A stretch of 64,000 bases of DNA from contig NZ_SRPF01000004.1 of the NCBI RefSeq assembly GCF_004785685.1, forward strand, positions 1 to 64,000, in the 5' to 3' direction. A program made the translations under genes and the position numbers. Positions within the stretch are counted from its first letter, which is position 1. Every line of letters begins with the position of its first letter. The notes under the pieces are model-generated. The model saw only the letters and a list, made by a program, of their open reading frames with translations, was not told the DNA's origin and ran no database searches. The DNA is from Marinobacter confluentis (GTDB lineage: Bacteria; Pseudomonadota; Gammaproteobacteria; Pseudomonadales; Oleiphilaceae). Shown one piece after another: positions 33,205 to 42,181 of this stretch.

Positions 33205-34190
33205 CGGGCTTTCGAGGTTGACCGCAGCCAGGCGCCCATCCGGTTTGCGAGCATGGCCGCTTCCCGTGGCTGAGGCTGCCTGGATATGGCCACTGGCTGG
33301 CGCCGGTAACCGTCAATACCCGCTCGTTCAAGCGCAGCCGCGCGCTCGCGGGCAGAACGGTCAAGCGTTCTGTCCCCGGGGAGAGTGCTGTACAACTCGA
33401 GAATCGAGGGTGCCGTAGCGGCAGAAAGAAGGGCCGTCAGGCCGCTGGATTCGTCAGCATAGAAATGGGGTGCAATCCAGATCAGGTCCGATGCCCGGCC
33501 ATCCTCTCTTGCCTGGCGGGTGACGTGGCCGGCAGCACGGCCAATGCCGACCAGCACAATCCGCTCGTACTCCCGTTCTGCTAACGCATCCACCGCTGCG
33601 TTGAGCGACATCACTACCTTGCCCCGATACTGAACCAGAGCGTCATCAGGGGTTTCAGTGTCCATCAGGTTAATCATCACCGATGACGAATCCCCATCGT
33701 CAGCAGCCGTTTCCGGAGTTTCCGTAACGTCTGGCTGGGCATTGGCCTGCTGCCTCAGCCACTGTTGTACGGCAAAGGGTGGCGCCGGCAAACCCAGGGT
33801 CATTACGGCCCAGCCATCCTGACTCAGCGGCTGCCGCAGTGCATCCCCCAGCCCGGCGGCCGCGGAAACCCCCTCATCCGCCAGAATCACCAGAGCCCCT
33901 TTGGCCGGGCTGTCCATTTCAGGCTGAAACAGTGCCAATACCCTGCCCTGATCACTCCCGGTTAACCAGACGGCTGTGTCCGGCCGTTTACGGGCAATGG
34001 CTTCGGCATCCACGCCGGTGGAGATCATTGGCCTTGCGTTACTTTCAGCCGAGGTTTCAGGGGCCGGATCGGACACCGCAGCTTCATCCTGAGCCATCAG
34101 GGGTGCGCTGACGATCAACATTACCAGTACGGCAGAACGCAGACACATTCCGGTTTCATGGCGCGCTACCGGGGGCTGGATCATCTTCAC
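33201..34190 (-). CDS. DUF3530 family secreted protein
   Basis: The 329-aa protein has an N-terminal signal sequence (CLRSAVLVMLIVSAPLMAQ) and an alpha/beta-hydrolase-like C-terminal half (GALVILADEGVSA, VLVGIGRAAGHV, LIWIAPHFY), without a clear GxSxG: the equivalent reads GIGRA. This matches DUF3530, members of which often sit near rpe in pseudomonads. GTG 34190 has AAGGA seven bases upstream. Function is unknown. Confidence 0.75.
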   Translation of the reverse strand: MKMIQPPVARHETGMCLRSAVLVMLIVSAPLMAQDEAAVSDPAPETSAESNARPMISTGVDAEAIARKRPDTAVWLTGSDQGRVLALFQPEMDSPAKGALVILADEGVSAAAGLGDALRQPLSQDGWAVMTLGLPAPPFAVQQWLRQQANAQPDVTETPETAADDGDSSSVMINLMDTETPDDALVQYRGKVVMSLNAAVDALAEREYERIVLVGIGRAAGHVTRQAREDGRASDLIWIAPHFYADESSGLTALLSAATAPSILELYSTLPGDRTLDRSARERAAALERAGIDGYRRQPVAISRQPQPREAAMLANRMGAWLRSTSKAR

Positions 34191-34298
34191 CGGATCTTCC
34201 TTATCGAAGTGCGAAAAAAGGTTTTCAAACTGTTAGACTAGCAGCTTTCCAGCGAGCACTGTGCCACCCGAAGCGTACCGAGAACATAGAGAGCCGTC

Positions 34299-34985
34299 AT
34301 GAATCCGTACCAGATTGCCCCCTCCATCCTGTCCGCCGATTTTGCCCGTCTGGGCGAAGAAGTCGATAACGTTCTGGCCGCCGGGGCCGACGTGGTTCAC
34401 TTTGATGTGATGGACAATCACTATGTCCCGAACCTGACCATCGGCCCGATGGTCTGTGAGGCGCTGCGTAAACACGGCGTAACCGCGCCCATTGATGTGC
34501 ACCTGATGGTGTCGCCGGTGGACGACCTGATCCGCATGTTCATCGATGCCGGTGCCAGTAACATCACCTTCCACCCGGAGGCGACCAACCACATTGACCG
34601 CTCGCTGCAGCTGATTCGCGATGGCGGCTGCAACGCCGGCCTGGTGTTCAATCCGGCCACAACCCTCCATTACATGGACCACGTGATGGACAAGCTGGAC
34701 ATGATTCTGCTGATGTCGGTGAACCCGGGCTTTGGCGGCCAATCCTTCATTCCCGGTACCCTGGACAAGCTCCGGGAAGCCCGCAAACGCATCGATGCCA
34801 GCGGCCGCAATATCCGCCTGGAAGTTGACGGCGGCGTGAAAACCAGCAATATCCGTGAAATTGCCGAAGCAGGCGCAGACATGTTTGTCGCCGGCTCCGC
34901 CATCTTCAACACCGACGACTACAAGGCCACCATCGACCAGATGCGGGCAGAACTGGAACTTGCCCGCAAGAGCCTGGGCCAGTGA
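34299..34985 (+). CDS. rpe: Ribulose-phosphate 3-epimerase
   Basis: The 228-aa TIM barrel shows [56 protein letters not shown] and [11 protein letters not shown], carrying the metal-binding His and catalytic Asp residues. It interconverts ribulose-5- and xylulose-5-phosphate. It starts the rpe-gph pair upstream of the trp genes. Confidence 0.96.
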   Translation: MNPYQIAPSILSADFARLGEEVDNVLAAGADVVHFDVMDNHYVPNLTIGPMVCEALRKHGVTAPIDVHLMVSPVDDLIRMFIDAGASNITFHPEATNHIDRSLQLIRDGGCNAGLVFNPATTLHYMDHVMDKLDMILLMSVNPGFGGQSFIPGTLDKLREARKRIDASGRNIRLEVDGGVKTSNIREIAEAGADMFVAGSAIFNTDDYKATIDQMRAELELARKSLGQ

Positions 34986-35671
34986 GCCTGGCAGGGCTGT
35001 TCAACCCGCGCTGGCCCGGGGTTGCGCTGTTTGATCTGGACGGCACCCTGGTAGACAGCGCGCCGGACCTGGCCGCCGCCGTGGACACCATGCTGGAACA
35101 ACTGGGCCGCCGCAAAGCGGGCGCAGACAATGTCCGCAACTGGGTAGGCAACGGTGCTTCGATTCTGGTTCACCGGGCACTGGCGGGCAAAGCCGACTGG
35201 GAGCCCGCCAATCCGAGGGACGAGGCGCTGTTCAAGGATGCGCTGGCGCTGTTCTTCTACGCCTATGAGAAAATCAATGGCCAGCACGCCAAGCTCTACG
35301 ATGGCGTTGAACCCTGCCTGCAACGGTTGACCGAGTACGGCTGCAGACTGGGCATTGTGACCAACAAGCCGGAAGAATTTGTGGCGCCCCTGCTCGAGCA
35401 GATGGGCATCGACCACTACTTTCGCATCAGCATCGGCGGCGATACCCTGCCGGTGAAAAAACCGGACCCGGCGCCGCTGATTCATGCCATGGAAGCCCTG
35501 GGCGGTACCAAGGGCACCACCGTGATGGTGGGCGATTCCGCCGCTGACATTGATGCGGCGCGGGCCGCGGGCATTCCCTGCGTGGCGGTGCGCTATGGTT
35601 ATAATTTCGGGGCACCGGCGGACACGCTCCATGCCGATGCAACGGTTGATTCGCTGGCACAGCTTTTGTAA
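34982..35671 (+). CDS. gph: Phosphoglycolate phosphatase
   Basis: The 229-aa HAD hydrolase has motif [12 protein letters not shown], motif II IVTNKP, a lysine in KKPDPAP and motif [16 protein letters not shown]. It removes 2-phosphoglycolate made in DNA repair. The GTG start overlaps the rpe stop by 3 bases. A trp leader peptide follows. Confidence 0.94.
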   Translation: MSLAGLFNPRWPGVALFDLDGTLVDSAPDLAAAVDTMLEQLGRRKAGADNVRNWVGNGASILVHRALAGKADWEPANPRDEALFKDALALFFYAYEKINGQHAKLYDGVEPCLQRLTEYGCRLGIVTNKPEEFVAPLLEQMGIDHYFRISIGGDTLPVKKPDPAPLIHAMEALGGTKGTTVMVGDSAADIDAARAAGIPCVAVRYGYNFGAPADTLHADATVDSLAQLL

Positions 35672-35689
35672 TCTCACAGGATATTGATA

Positions 35690-35703
35690 GTGAAACCTTT
35701 CAC
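35690..35703. promoter_or_regulatory. Palindrome GTGAAA-CC-TTTCAC upstream of the trp leader
   Basis: This perfect 14-bp palindrome is 17 bp before the leader peptide ATG. It could be an operator or the first hairpin of the leader transcript. A possible promoter (TTGTAA, 16 bp, TAGTGA) surrounds it, but the match is poor. Confidence 0.35.
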
Positions 35704-35719
35704 CCGGGAGATTCCTGCC

Positions 35720-35800
35720 ATGCAGGGACTGAATCTGACTGCAGTTAGCGGCGTTCTGACCAGCCGCGCGACGCGCTGGTGGCGATGGCGCACCGCCTGA
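35720..35800 (+). CDS. trpL: trp operon leader peptide (TrpL)
   Basis: This 26-codon frame starts at ATG 35720 behind CCGGGAG and ends with ATRWWRWRTA and TGA. Three of its 26 codons are Trp, two adjacent, and it lies 78 bp before trpE. That is the expected design of a Trp-sensing attenuator. A standard terminator hairpin with T-run between it and trpE is not obvious; AAAGGCCTTT at about 35812-35821 is the only strong symmetry. Confidence 0.78.
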   Translation: MQGLNLTAVSGVLTSRATRWWRWRTA

Positions 35801-35878
35801 CCATACCTTTTAAAGGCCTTTGACATACCACCGCGTTGTCTCTCGCCATTTTGCAGAACAGATTTCAGGAAGCTTCTC

Positions 35879-37366
35879 ATGAAACCCGAGCAATTCGCCG
35901 AGCTCGCCAAGGCCGGCTTTAACCGTATCCCCGTATACCGCGAAGTCCTCGCTGACCTGGACACCCCCCTGAGCACCTATCTGAAACTCGCCAGCGGGCC
36001 CTATTCCTACCTGTTTGAATCGGTCCAGGGCGGCGAGAAATGGGGCCGTTACTCAATCATCGGCCTGCCCAGTGTAGAAGTGCTGAAAGTCTTCGGCGAC
36101 AGGATCACCATTACCCGAACTGGCCAGGTGGTTGAAGAGACCACAGCGGATGACCCGCTGACGTTTGTGGAAGAATACCAATCCCGCTTTAACGCACCGG
36201 ACCTGGAGGAACTGCCCCGCTTTAACGGCGGCCTGGTGGGTTACTTCGGCTATGACACCGTGCGCTACATTGAAAAACGCCTGCGGCCCACCTGCCCGCC
36301 AGACAGGATCGGCACCCCGGATATCCTGCTGATGGTGTCTGATGAGGTGGTGGTGTTCGATAACCTGCGCGGCAAACTGCACCTGATTGTCCACGCCGAC
36401 CCCGGGCAGGACGGCGCCTATGAGCGAGCGATCCAGCGCATCGACGAACTGGAATCCCGCCTGCACCGGCAAACCGCCGATGCCCCGCGCACGCCGGAAA
36501 AGCTGCGCGGCAAAACCGTGGACGAGAGCGACTTCATTTCCGGCTTCAACCAGGAAAGATTCGAAGCGGCGGTGGGCAAGGTCAAGGAATACGTGCTGGA
36601 CGGCGACGTGATGCAGACGGTGATTTCCCAACGCATGTCGATACCGTTTGAAGCACCGCCGCTGAACCTGTACCGATCCCTGCGCGTGCTGAACCCGTCG
36701 CCCTACATGTACTTCCTGGATCTGGATGATTTTCACATCGTCGGCTCCTCACCGGAAATTCTGGCCCGGGTGGAAGACGAAGAGGTCACCGTGCGCCCGA
36801 TTGCCGGCACCCGTAAACGCGGCGCCACCGATGCCGAAGACAAGGCTCTGGAAGCAGAACTGCTCGCCGATCCCAAGGAAATTGCCGAACACCTGATGCT
36901 GATCGACCTGGGCCGCAACGACGCCGGTCGGGTATCGGAAACCGGCACCGTGAAGCTGACGGACAAGATGATCGTGGAGCGCTATTCCCACGTGATGCAC
37001 ATCGTGTCCAACGTCACCGGCCGCCTGAAAAAAGACACCAGTTGTCTGGACGTGCTGCGCGCCACCCTGCCCGCAGGCACCCTGAGCGGCGCACCGAAAA
37101 TCCGGGCGATGGAAATCATCGACGAGCTGGAGCCGGTGAAGCGCGGCGTTTATGGCGGCGCCGTGGGCTATCTGTCGTTCAACGGCAACATGGACACGGC
37201 CATTGCCATTCGCACTGCCGTGATCAAGGACAAGACCCTGCACATACAGGCAGGGGCCGGTGTGGTTGCCGATTCGGTGCCCCGCCTTGAGTGGAAAGAA
37301 ACCATGAACAAGGGCCGCGCAATCTTCCGCGCTGTTGCCAAAACCTACAACGATTTCGACCACTGA
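35879..37366 (+). CDS. trpE: Anthranilate synthase component I
   Basis: The 495-aa chorismate-utilising enzyme has the Trp feedback-binding element [17 protein letters not shown] near the N-terminus, then the catalytic half with [14 protein letters not shown] [39 protein letters not shown] and [17 protein letters not shown]. It makes anthranilate with TrpG. SD AGGAAG is seen. It is preceded by the Trp leader, and trpG follows after 16 bp. Confidence 0.96.
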   Translation: MKPEQFAELAKAGFNRIPVYREVLADLDTPLSTYLKLASGPYSYLFESVQGGEKWGRYSIIGLPSVEVLKVFGDRITITRTGQVVEETTADDPLTFVEEYQSRFNAPDLEELPRFNGGLVGYFGYDTVRYIEKRLRPTCPPDRIGTPDILLMVSDEVVVFDNLRGKLHLIVHADPGQDGAYERAIQRIDELESRLHRQTADAPRTPEKLRGKTVDESDFISGFNQERFEAAVGKVKEYVLDGDVMQTVISQRMSIPFEAPPLNLYRSLRVLNPSPYMYFLDLDDFHIVGSSPEILARVEDEEVTVRPIAGTRKRGATDAEDKALEAELLADPKEIAEHLMLIDLGRNDAGRVSETGTVKLTDKMIVERYSHVMHIVSNVTGRLKKDTSCLDVLRATLPAGTLSGAPKIRAMEIIDELEPVKRGVYGGAVGYLSFNGNMDTAIAIRTAVIKDKTLHIQAGAGVVADSVPRLEWKETMNKGRAIFRAVAKTYNDFDH

Positions 37367-37382
37367 GGCGGAGGAACAGATT

Positions 37383-37961
37383 ATGTTACTGATGATCGAC
37401 AACTACGATTCCTTCACCTACAACGTCGTTCAGTACCTGGCGGAACTGGGTGCGGACGTTCACGTTTACCGCAACGATGAAATCACGGTAAAGGAAATCG
37501 AGGCGTTGAACCCGGAACGGCTGGTAATCTCCCCCGGACCCTGCACGCCCAATGAAGCGGGCGTTTCCATGGAAGCCATTCGCCATTTCCAGGGCAAACT
37601 GCCCATTCTGGGCGTCTGCCTGGGCCATCAGGCCATCGGCCAGGTGTTCGGCGGCGATGTGATTCGCGCCGGGCGTGTGATGCACGGCAAGGTGTCCCCG
37701 GTTTACCACAAGGACGAAGGTGTGTTCCGCGGTCTGAGCAATCCGCTGCAGGCCACCCGTTACCACAGCCTGGTGATCGATAAGGAAACCCTGCCGGACT
37801 GCCTTGAGGTCACCGCCTGGACCCGCAACGACGATGGCTCGGTGGAAGAAATCATGGGCGTTCGCCACATGACGCTGCCCATCGAGGGAGTTCAGTTTCA
37901 TCCTGAATCGATTATGACTGAGCAGGGGCATGAGTTGTTGCGGAACTTTCTTAGAAGTTAG
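37383..37961 (+). CDS. trpG: Anthranilate synthase component II (glutamine amidotransferase)
   Basis: The 192-aa class I amidotransferase has [14 protein letters not shown], the oxyanion strand VISPGPCTP, nucleophile Cys in [10 protein letters not shown], and the His-Glu pair in GVQFHPESI. It feeds ammonia to TrpE, and possibly also to aminodeoxychorismate synthase. The ATG has GGAGGAACAG upstream. Two palindromic repeats follow in the 466-bp gap to trpD. Confidence 0.95.
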   Translation: MLLMIDNYDSFTYNVVQYLAELGADVHVYRNDEITVKEIEALNPERLVISPGPCTPNEAGVSMEAIRHFQGKLPILGVCLGHQAIGQVFGGDVIRAGRVMHGKVSPVYHKDEGVFRGLSNPLQATRYHSLVIDKETLPDCLEVTAWTRNDDGSVEEIMGVRHMTLPIEGVQFHPESIMTEQGHELLRNFLRS

Positions 37962-37997
37962 TTTGTGGCTTGGGTGGTTTGGATCTGGGTCCGGTCC

Positions 37998-38101
37998 TTG
38001 GTGGGGAGAGGGTTTCCAAAACACGCTGTAAATACGTCCGTGTACGCTTGGGCTCCGCCATCCATGGCTCCGCACAGTTTTGGAAACCCTCTCCCCACCA
38101 A
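37998..38101 (-). repeat. Structured palindromic repeat, copy A (inverted orientation)
   Basis: Arms of 25 nt (37998-38022 and 38077-38101) are perfectly complementary and enclose a 54-nt core. Read on the minus strand the core has GGAGCCATGGATGGCGGAG and GGACGTATTTACAGCGT, matching copy D at 51 of 54 positions. The arms differ in sequence from those of copies B-D except next to the core (TTTCCAAAAC). It lies 37 bp after the trpG stop. Confidence 0.85.
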
Positions 38102-38212
38102 CGCCCTCATTTCAAGGTTGTTCCAGTGTGTTCTCCACTCAGATTTGGAGCGGCAAAAAACGGATACGGCGAAGCAAAGACCTGATAAGCCCGCTCGAAA
38201 CATCCGAGGGCT

Positions 38213-38319
38213 AAGGCTGGGAAAGTTACTTCCCAAAACGTGCGGAGCCATGGATGGCGGAGCCCGAGCCCACATGGACGTGCTTGTTGGCGATTTTGGG
38301 AAGTAACTTTCCCAGCCTT
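38213..38319 (+). repeat. Structured palindromic repeat, copy B
   Basis: Arms of 26 nt (38213-38238 and 38294-38319) pair perfectly around a 55-nt core that keeps GGAGCCATGGATGGCGGAG and ATGGACGTG but has diverged at its 3' end. The outer arm sequence differs from copy A. It is in opposite orientation to copy A, with 111 bp between the two, so the pair faces each other between trpG and trpD. Confidence 0.85.
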
Positions 38320-38427
38320 GGCCCATTCGCCGTAAATAGCGGGCTATCCAAGCAGCAGACTATTAAATTGCTAAGCTAAACCGAAACACCGAACATAATA
38401 AGCGGACCAAACCGAAGGGGCCCGACG

Positions 38428-39456
38428 ATGGACATGAAAGAAGCTTTGAACCGCATTGCCTCGAATCTGGATCTCTCCACCGAGGAGATGAAAGACGTTA
38501 TGCGGATTGTGATGAAGGGTGAAGCCACCGATGCTCAGATAGGTGCCTTTCTGATGGGGCTGCGCCTGAAGAGTGAGACCATTGATGAAATCACCGGCGC
38601 CACCGAAGTGATGCGGGAGCTGGCTACCAAAGTGACGGTAAATGCCGATCCGCTGGTGGATATTGTGGGTACCGGCGGTGACGGCGCTAATCTGTTTAAT
38701 GTATCCACGGCTGCTTCGTTTGTAGTCGCCGCCGCCGGTGGCTTTGTGGCGAAGCACGGCAACCGCGCGGTTTCATCCAAAAGCGGCAGTGCCGATCTGC
38801 TGGAGAATCTCGGGATCAACCTGCAGATGACGCCCGAAGAAGTAGCCCGCTGCGTGGAGCAGATCGGCGTGGGTTTCATGTTCGCCCCGGCCCATCACAG
38901 CGCCATGAAACACGCCATCGGGCCGCGCAAGGAACTGGGTTGCCGCACCATCTTCAACATCCTCGGCCCCATGACCAACCCGGCGGGCGTAAAGCGCCAG
39001 CTGGTTGGCGTTTTCAATCCTGAGCTGTGTCGCCCGATGGCGGAAGTGTTGCACCGCCTGGGTGCGGAACACATCATGGTGGTGTGCGCGAAAGACGGCC
39101 TGGACGAAATCAGCCTGGCAAGCGCCACTCATGTGGCTGAATTGAAAAATGGCGAAATCACCGAATATGACATTACCCCGGAAGATATGGGTGTTAAGAG
39201 CCAGGCTCTGGTCGGTCTGACGGTAGACACTGCCGAGGATTCTTTGAGATTGATCAAAGCCGCCTTCGGACGCGGACATGATGAAATGGCGGAAAAGGCT
39301 CGTGACCTGATTGCCTTGAACGCCGGTGCAGCCATTTACGTTGCTGGTCTGGCAAAAACTCCAACCGCTGGTGTCGAAATGGCACTCGACGCAATGGGCT
39401 CCGGATTGGCAGCCGGCAAAATGTCCGAACTTGCCGATTTCTCGCAGTGCTTTTGA
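38428..39456 (+). CDS. trpD: Anthranilate phosphoribosyltransferase
   Basis: The 342-aa enzyme has the PRPP motif [15 protein letters not shown], then [31 protein letters not shown] and [13 protein letters not shown]. It moves the phosphoribosyl group to anthranilate. The ATG follows GAAGGGGCCCGACG. The large gap from trpG, filled by repeats A and B, is unusual for a trpGDC group, which is normally compact. Confidence 0.96.
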   Translation: MDMKEALNRIASNLDLSTEEMKDVMRIVMKGEATDAQIGAFLMGLRLKSETIDEITGATEVMRELATKVTVNADPLVDIVGTGGDGANLFNVSTAASFVVAAAGGFVAKHGNRAVSSKSGSADLLENLGINLQMTPEEVARCVEQIGVGFMFAPAHHSAMKHAIGPRKELGCRTIFNILGPMTNPAGVKRQLVGVFNPELCRPMAEVLHRLGAEHIMVVCAKDGLDEISLASATHVAELKNGEITEYDITPEDMGVKSQALVGLTVDTAEDSLRLIKAAFGRGHDEMAEKARDLIALNAGAAIYVAGLAKTPTAGVEMALDAMGSGLAAGKMSELADFSQCF

Positions 39457-39496
39457 AAGTTTTAACTCTGAAGGCAATTCCAAAGCTTGAAGGGGC

Positions 39497-39598
39497 GGTG
39501 GCAAGGACCTTTCCAAAACTGTCGTCAGCCAAGGATGGCTGACGCCAAGCCCTACAAGGACGTATTTACGGGCGTGTTTTGGAAAGGTCCTTGCCGCC
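39497..39598 (+). repeat. Structured palindromic repeat, copy C
   Basis: Arms of 23 nt (39497-39519 and 39576-39598) pair with one G-T wobble. The 56-nt core keeps AAGGACGTATTTACGGGCGT, but its first part reads GTCAGCC-AAGGAT-GGCTGAC, a perfect inner hairpin that replaces the usual GGAGCCATGGATGGC block. It lies between trpD (41 bp after the stop) and trpC (31 bp before the ATG). Confidence 0.8.
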
Positions 39599-39628
39599 GG
39601 CCCAAACACCAAATCCATTAGGCCGAAA

Positions 39629-40450
39629 ATGAGCGACAGACACCTTGATAAGACACCGACCATTCTCCGGAAGATTGTTGACCGGAAATGGGAAGAGATT
39701 GGTGAAAGGAAGCGGAGTGTTTCCATCGCCGATCTGAAAGCCATGGCTGGCGACCAGCCGCCAGCGCGTGGCTTTGCCGATGCTCTGCGAACGCGGATTA
39801 ACGCAAAAACACCTGCAGTTATCGCTGAAATCAAGAAGGCCTCACCGAGCAAAGGCATCCTTCGCGATCCGTTTGAACCAGCCGCTATTGCTGAAAGCTA
39901 TGAAAAAGGCGGGGCCGCTTGCCTGTCAGTCCTGACCGACAGAGACTTCTTCCAGGGCCACGAAGACTTCCTGAAAGCCGCCCGCAACGCTTGTAGCCTC
40001 CCGGTGATCCGCAAAGACTTCATGGTGGCGCCCTACCAGGTGTACGAAAGCCGCGCCATGGGCGCCGACTGCATCCTGCTGATCGCGGCTTGCCTGACCC
40101 GAGACCAGATGCAGGAACTGGAAGGCATTGCCCATGACATTGGCCTGGACGTTCTGGTGGAAGTTCATGACGGTGAGGAAATGGACGACGCGCTGACGCT
40201 GACTACACCGCTGGTAGGCATCAATAACCGTAACCTGCACACCTTTGATGTGTCGCTGGACACCACGTTCGACCTGCACGAGCGGATTTCCAACGATCGC
40301 CTGACCATCACCGAAAGCGGCATCATGACCATTGATGATGTTAACGCGATGACCGAGCGGGGAATCTACGGGTTTCTGGTGGGTGAGTCGTTTATGCGGG
40401 CAAAGGAACCTGGCGGCAAACTGAGAGAGCTGTTTTTCCCGGAGCGTTAA
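39629..40450 (+). CDS. trpC: Indole-3-glycerol phosphate synthase
   Basis: The 273-aa TIM barrel has [69 protein letters not shown] and [10 protein letters not shown]. It closes the indole ring in tryptophan synthesis. It is monofunctional: no TrpF domain is fused. trpF, trpB and trpA are not in the window. Repeat D follows. Confidence 0.96.
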   Translation: MSDRHLDKTPTILRKIVDRKWEEIGERKRSVSIADLKAMAGDQPPARGFADALRTRINAKTPAVIAEIKKASPSKGILRDPFEPAAIAESYEKGGAACLSVLTDRDFFQGHEDFLKAARNACSLPVIRKDFMVAPYQVYESRAMGADCILLIAACLTRDQMQELEGIAHDIGLDVLVEVHDGEEMDDALTLTTPLVGINNRNLHTFDVSLDTTFDLHERISNDRLTITESGIMTIDDVNAMTERGIYGFLVGESFMRAKEPGGKLRELFFPER

Positions 40451-40508
40451 TCAGTCCGAACCGCGAATGGCGATTTTCTGTGAAGGCTGCTCCGAGACTG
40501 GAGCGCGG

Positions 40509-40608
40509 CGGCGGGGGCAAGGTTTCAAAATTGTGCGGAGCCATGGATGGCGGAGCCCAAGCGCACACGGACGTGTTCACAGCGTATTTTGAAACCTTGC
40601 CCCCGCCG
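40509..40608 (+). repeat. Structured palindromic repeat, copy D
   Basis: Arms of 23 nt (40509-40531 and 40586-40608) pair perfectly around a 54-nt core with GGAGCCATGGATGGCGGAG and CACGGACGTGTTCACAGCGT. The arm sequence (GGCGGGGGCAAGG plus TTTCAAAAT) is distinct from A and B and partly like C. It lies between the convergent ends of trpC and the DUF4202 gene, 19 bp from the latter's stop, where a terminator would be expected; no T-run is present. Confidence 0.85.
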
Positions 40609-40627
40609 ACGTGCGTGCACCAAAGGG

Positions 40628-41242
40628 TCAGCCCTCAGGATCAGCCAAAGCCTCCTGCAACAACGCCAGAAGATGCGCCGGCATTCCCTCCGCCAGTTTC
40701 AGGGCAGCCGCATGCCCCCGGTGGGACATTTTTCCCCAGGTCCGGCGAACGATACGAAGCCATTTCTCCCGGTCGTAATCCGCCTTCTGCTCATAGAAGT
40801 CCTCAAAATAGCGCTCCAGAAACACCATGCAGGCCACATCTTCCAGCAGCTGGGTGTCCTCATCCTGCCGCAGCTCCCGCTTGGTCAGAATGGTCTCAAC
40901 CCGCTGGCACTCCTCATCCGGAAACCCACACCCCGCCATGATCTCCGCCGCCCTGCGCCCGTGCATGCGGCCGCAGGCCTGACGCCACTGGTAGTAGGCC
41001 TTGCGACCCTCCGCGAAATCGCTTCGGGGCATGGTCCAGCGTTCGATGTGCTGGGCCCGGCAGGCAACCTGCATTCGTGGCGACGGGTTTGGCTCCAGCT
41101 CGAAAAGCCAGCGGGTCATGTGCAGGCTATAGGCGTATTCCTTGGGCAGGGATTCACCGTTGACCTGTTCCCGATTCGGGTCCGCCCGGTTGGCCTCATC
41201 AACGGCATTCAGCGCACAGGAAAGCGGGGTCTCAGAAGTCAT
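40628..41242 (-). CDS. DUF4202 domain protein
   Basis: The 204-aa soluble protein has conserved YSLHMTRWLFELEPNPS, ACRAQHIERWTMPRSDF, YYQWRQACGRMHGRRAAE and DVACMVFLERYFEDF of DUF4202, a family resembling metal-dependent HD-type helical proteins (several His/Asp). Start ATG 41242 lies six bases after AAAGGA; two upstream starts exist. It overlaps no gene and is 14 bp downstream of the GST gene, probably co-transcribed. Function is unknown. Confidence 0.78.
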   Translation of the reverse strand: MTSETPLSCALNAVDEANRADPNREQVNGESLPKEYAYSLHMTRWLFELEPNPSPRMQVACRAQHIERWTMPRSDFAEGRKAYYQWRQACGRMHGRRAAEIMAGCGFPDEECQRVETILTKRELRQDEDTQLLEDVACMVFLERYFEDFYEQKADYDREKWLRIVRRTWGKMSHRGHAAALKLAEGMPAHLLALLQEALADPEG

Positions 41243-41256
41243 AGTCATTCCTTTAA

Positions 41257-41877
41257 TCACACCTTCGCGGATGGCCGCTCTTTGATTCGCTCAAACCAGG
41301 CCTTGAGGTTTTCCTGCTCAGGCCGGATTCGAATATCCACTACCCGGGCAAACGCCATGGTAGTGAACGCATTGATGTCCGCGGCGGTAAACCGGTCGCA
41401 ACAGATAAACTCTTTGCCTTCCAGCTCTTTGTCCAGAAACGCCATGAACTTTTCGACCGTTTTGCCACATTCCACGCCCCATTCCTTGATGGGATTCATC
41501 CGGTCCTTGAAGTATCCGCTGGTGTGCTGGAAACACATGCCGGTGGGCATGAAAAAAGAGAACTCGATCCAGCGCAGCCACTGTTCCACAAGCGCCTTTT
41601 CCAGCGGCGTATCGCCCAAAAGCGATGGGGTATCGGGGTAGGTTTCCTCAAAATACCGACAAATGGCCATGGTTTCCGAGATGCAGGTGCCATCATCAAG
41701 CTCCATCACCGGCACCTTTTTCATGGGATTCTTCGCAGCGTATTCCGGGGTCAGGTTCTCCCCTTTCTGCAGGTCGATCTGGATGAATTCGGCCTCGTTC
41801 AGCAATCCCTTTTCTGCCATGAACATGCGGACCCGGCGGGGGTTGGGGGCGGTGCTGGTTTCAAAAATTTTCATCAT
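41257..41877 (-). CDS. Glutathione S-transferase family protein
   Basis: The 206-aa protein has a thioredoxin-like N-domain (STAPNPRRVRMFMAEKGL, NPMKKVPVMELDDGTCISETMAICRY with the conserved VP and ES-like SET turn) and a helical C-domain (FTAADINAFTTMAFA, with the N-capping box DRFTAADI). It may conjugate glutathione to electrophiles; substrate is not known. The second of two adjacent ATGs is equally possible. Confidence 0.88.
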   Translation of the reverse strand: MMKIFETSTAPNPRRVRMFMAEKGLLNEAEFIQIDLQKGENLTPEYAAKNPMKKVPVMELDDGTCISETMAICRYFEETYPDTPSLLGDTPLEKALVEQWLRWIEFSFFMPTGMCFQHTSGYFKDRMNPIKEWGVECGKTVEKFMAFLDKELEGKEFICCDRFTAADINAFTTMAFARVVDIRIRPEQENLKAWFERIKERPSAKV

Positions 41878-41994
41878 CTCAGGCTCCAGGGACGGCGGAC
41901 ATTAGCTTCATTCCGAAGCCTGACGCGGTATCTTCAAGCCGTCAAGTAAAGCGGAATAAGCATTCAGTCCTTAATAACGATTTACATGAACGCC

Positions 41995-42022
41995 TTGTAA
42001 CGCTGCTCAGGATCCGTATTCT
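41995..42022 (+). promoter_or_regulatory. Candidate promoter of the betaine transporter operon
   Basis: TTGTAA, a 16-bp spacer and TATTCT lie 160 bp upstream of the first transporter gene. The whole 304-bp gap (41878-42181) holds no gene; it is AT-rich between about 41945 and 42070, as expected for osmotically controlled promoters. The match is four of six in each hexamer. Confidence 0.35.
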
Positions 42023-42181
42023 TACTTATGTATTCTAAAGGGTACGGAAAGATTTTCATTTATTTTACCGTGACAAAAACAAGACCTCAGTTTCGTCCGC
42101 CCAAGGGCAAGACGCGCCTCTCTGCGACCATTCGTCGCACCTCGAACCCAAATTCCGAAAATTCGATCAGGAGTACTTAAC

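Noticed and set aside
37965..38306. 113-codon plus-strand frame spanning repeats A and B
   Set aside because: It consists mostly of repeat DNA (the same WAPPSMAPH peptide occurs in frames over other copies) and lacks a ribosome binding site.
38773..39858. 361-codon minus-strand frame across trpD, repeat C and trpC
   Set aside because: It covers two conserved trp genes on the other strand; no recognisable domain.
37998..40608. Reading the trp-cluster palindromes as attC sites or terminators
   Set aside because: They lack RYYYAAC/GTTRRRY cores at the ends, have perfect long arms and no T-runs after the stem.
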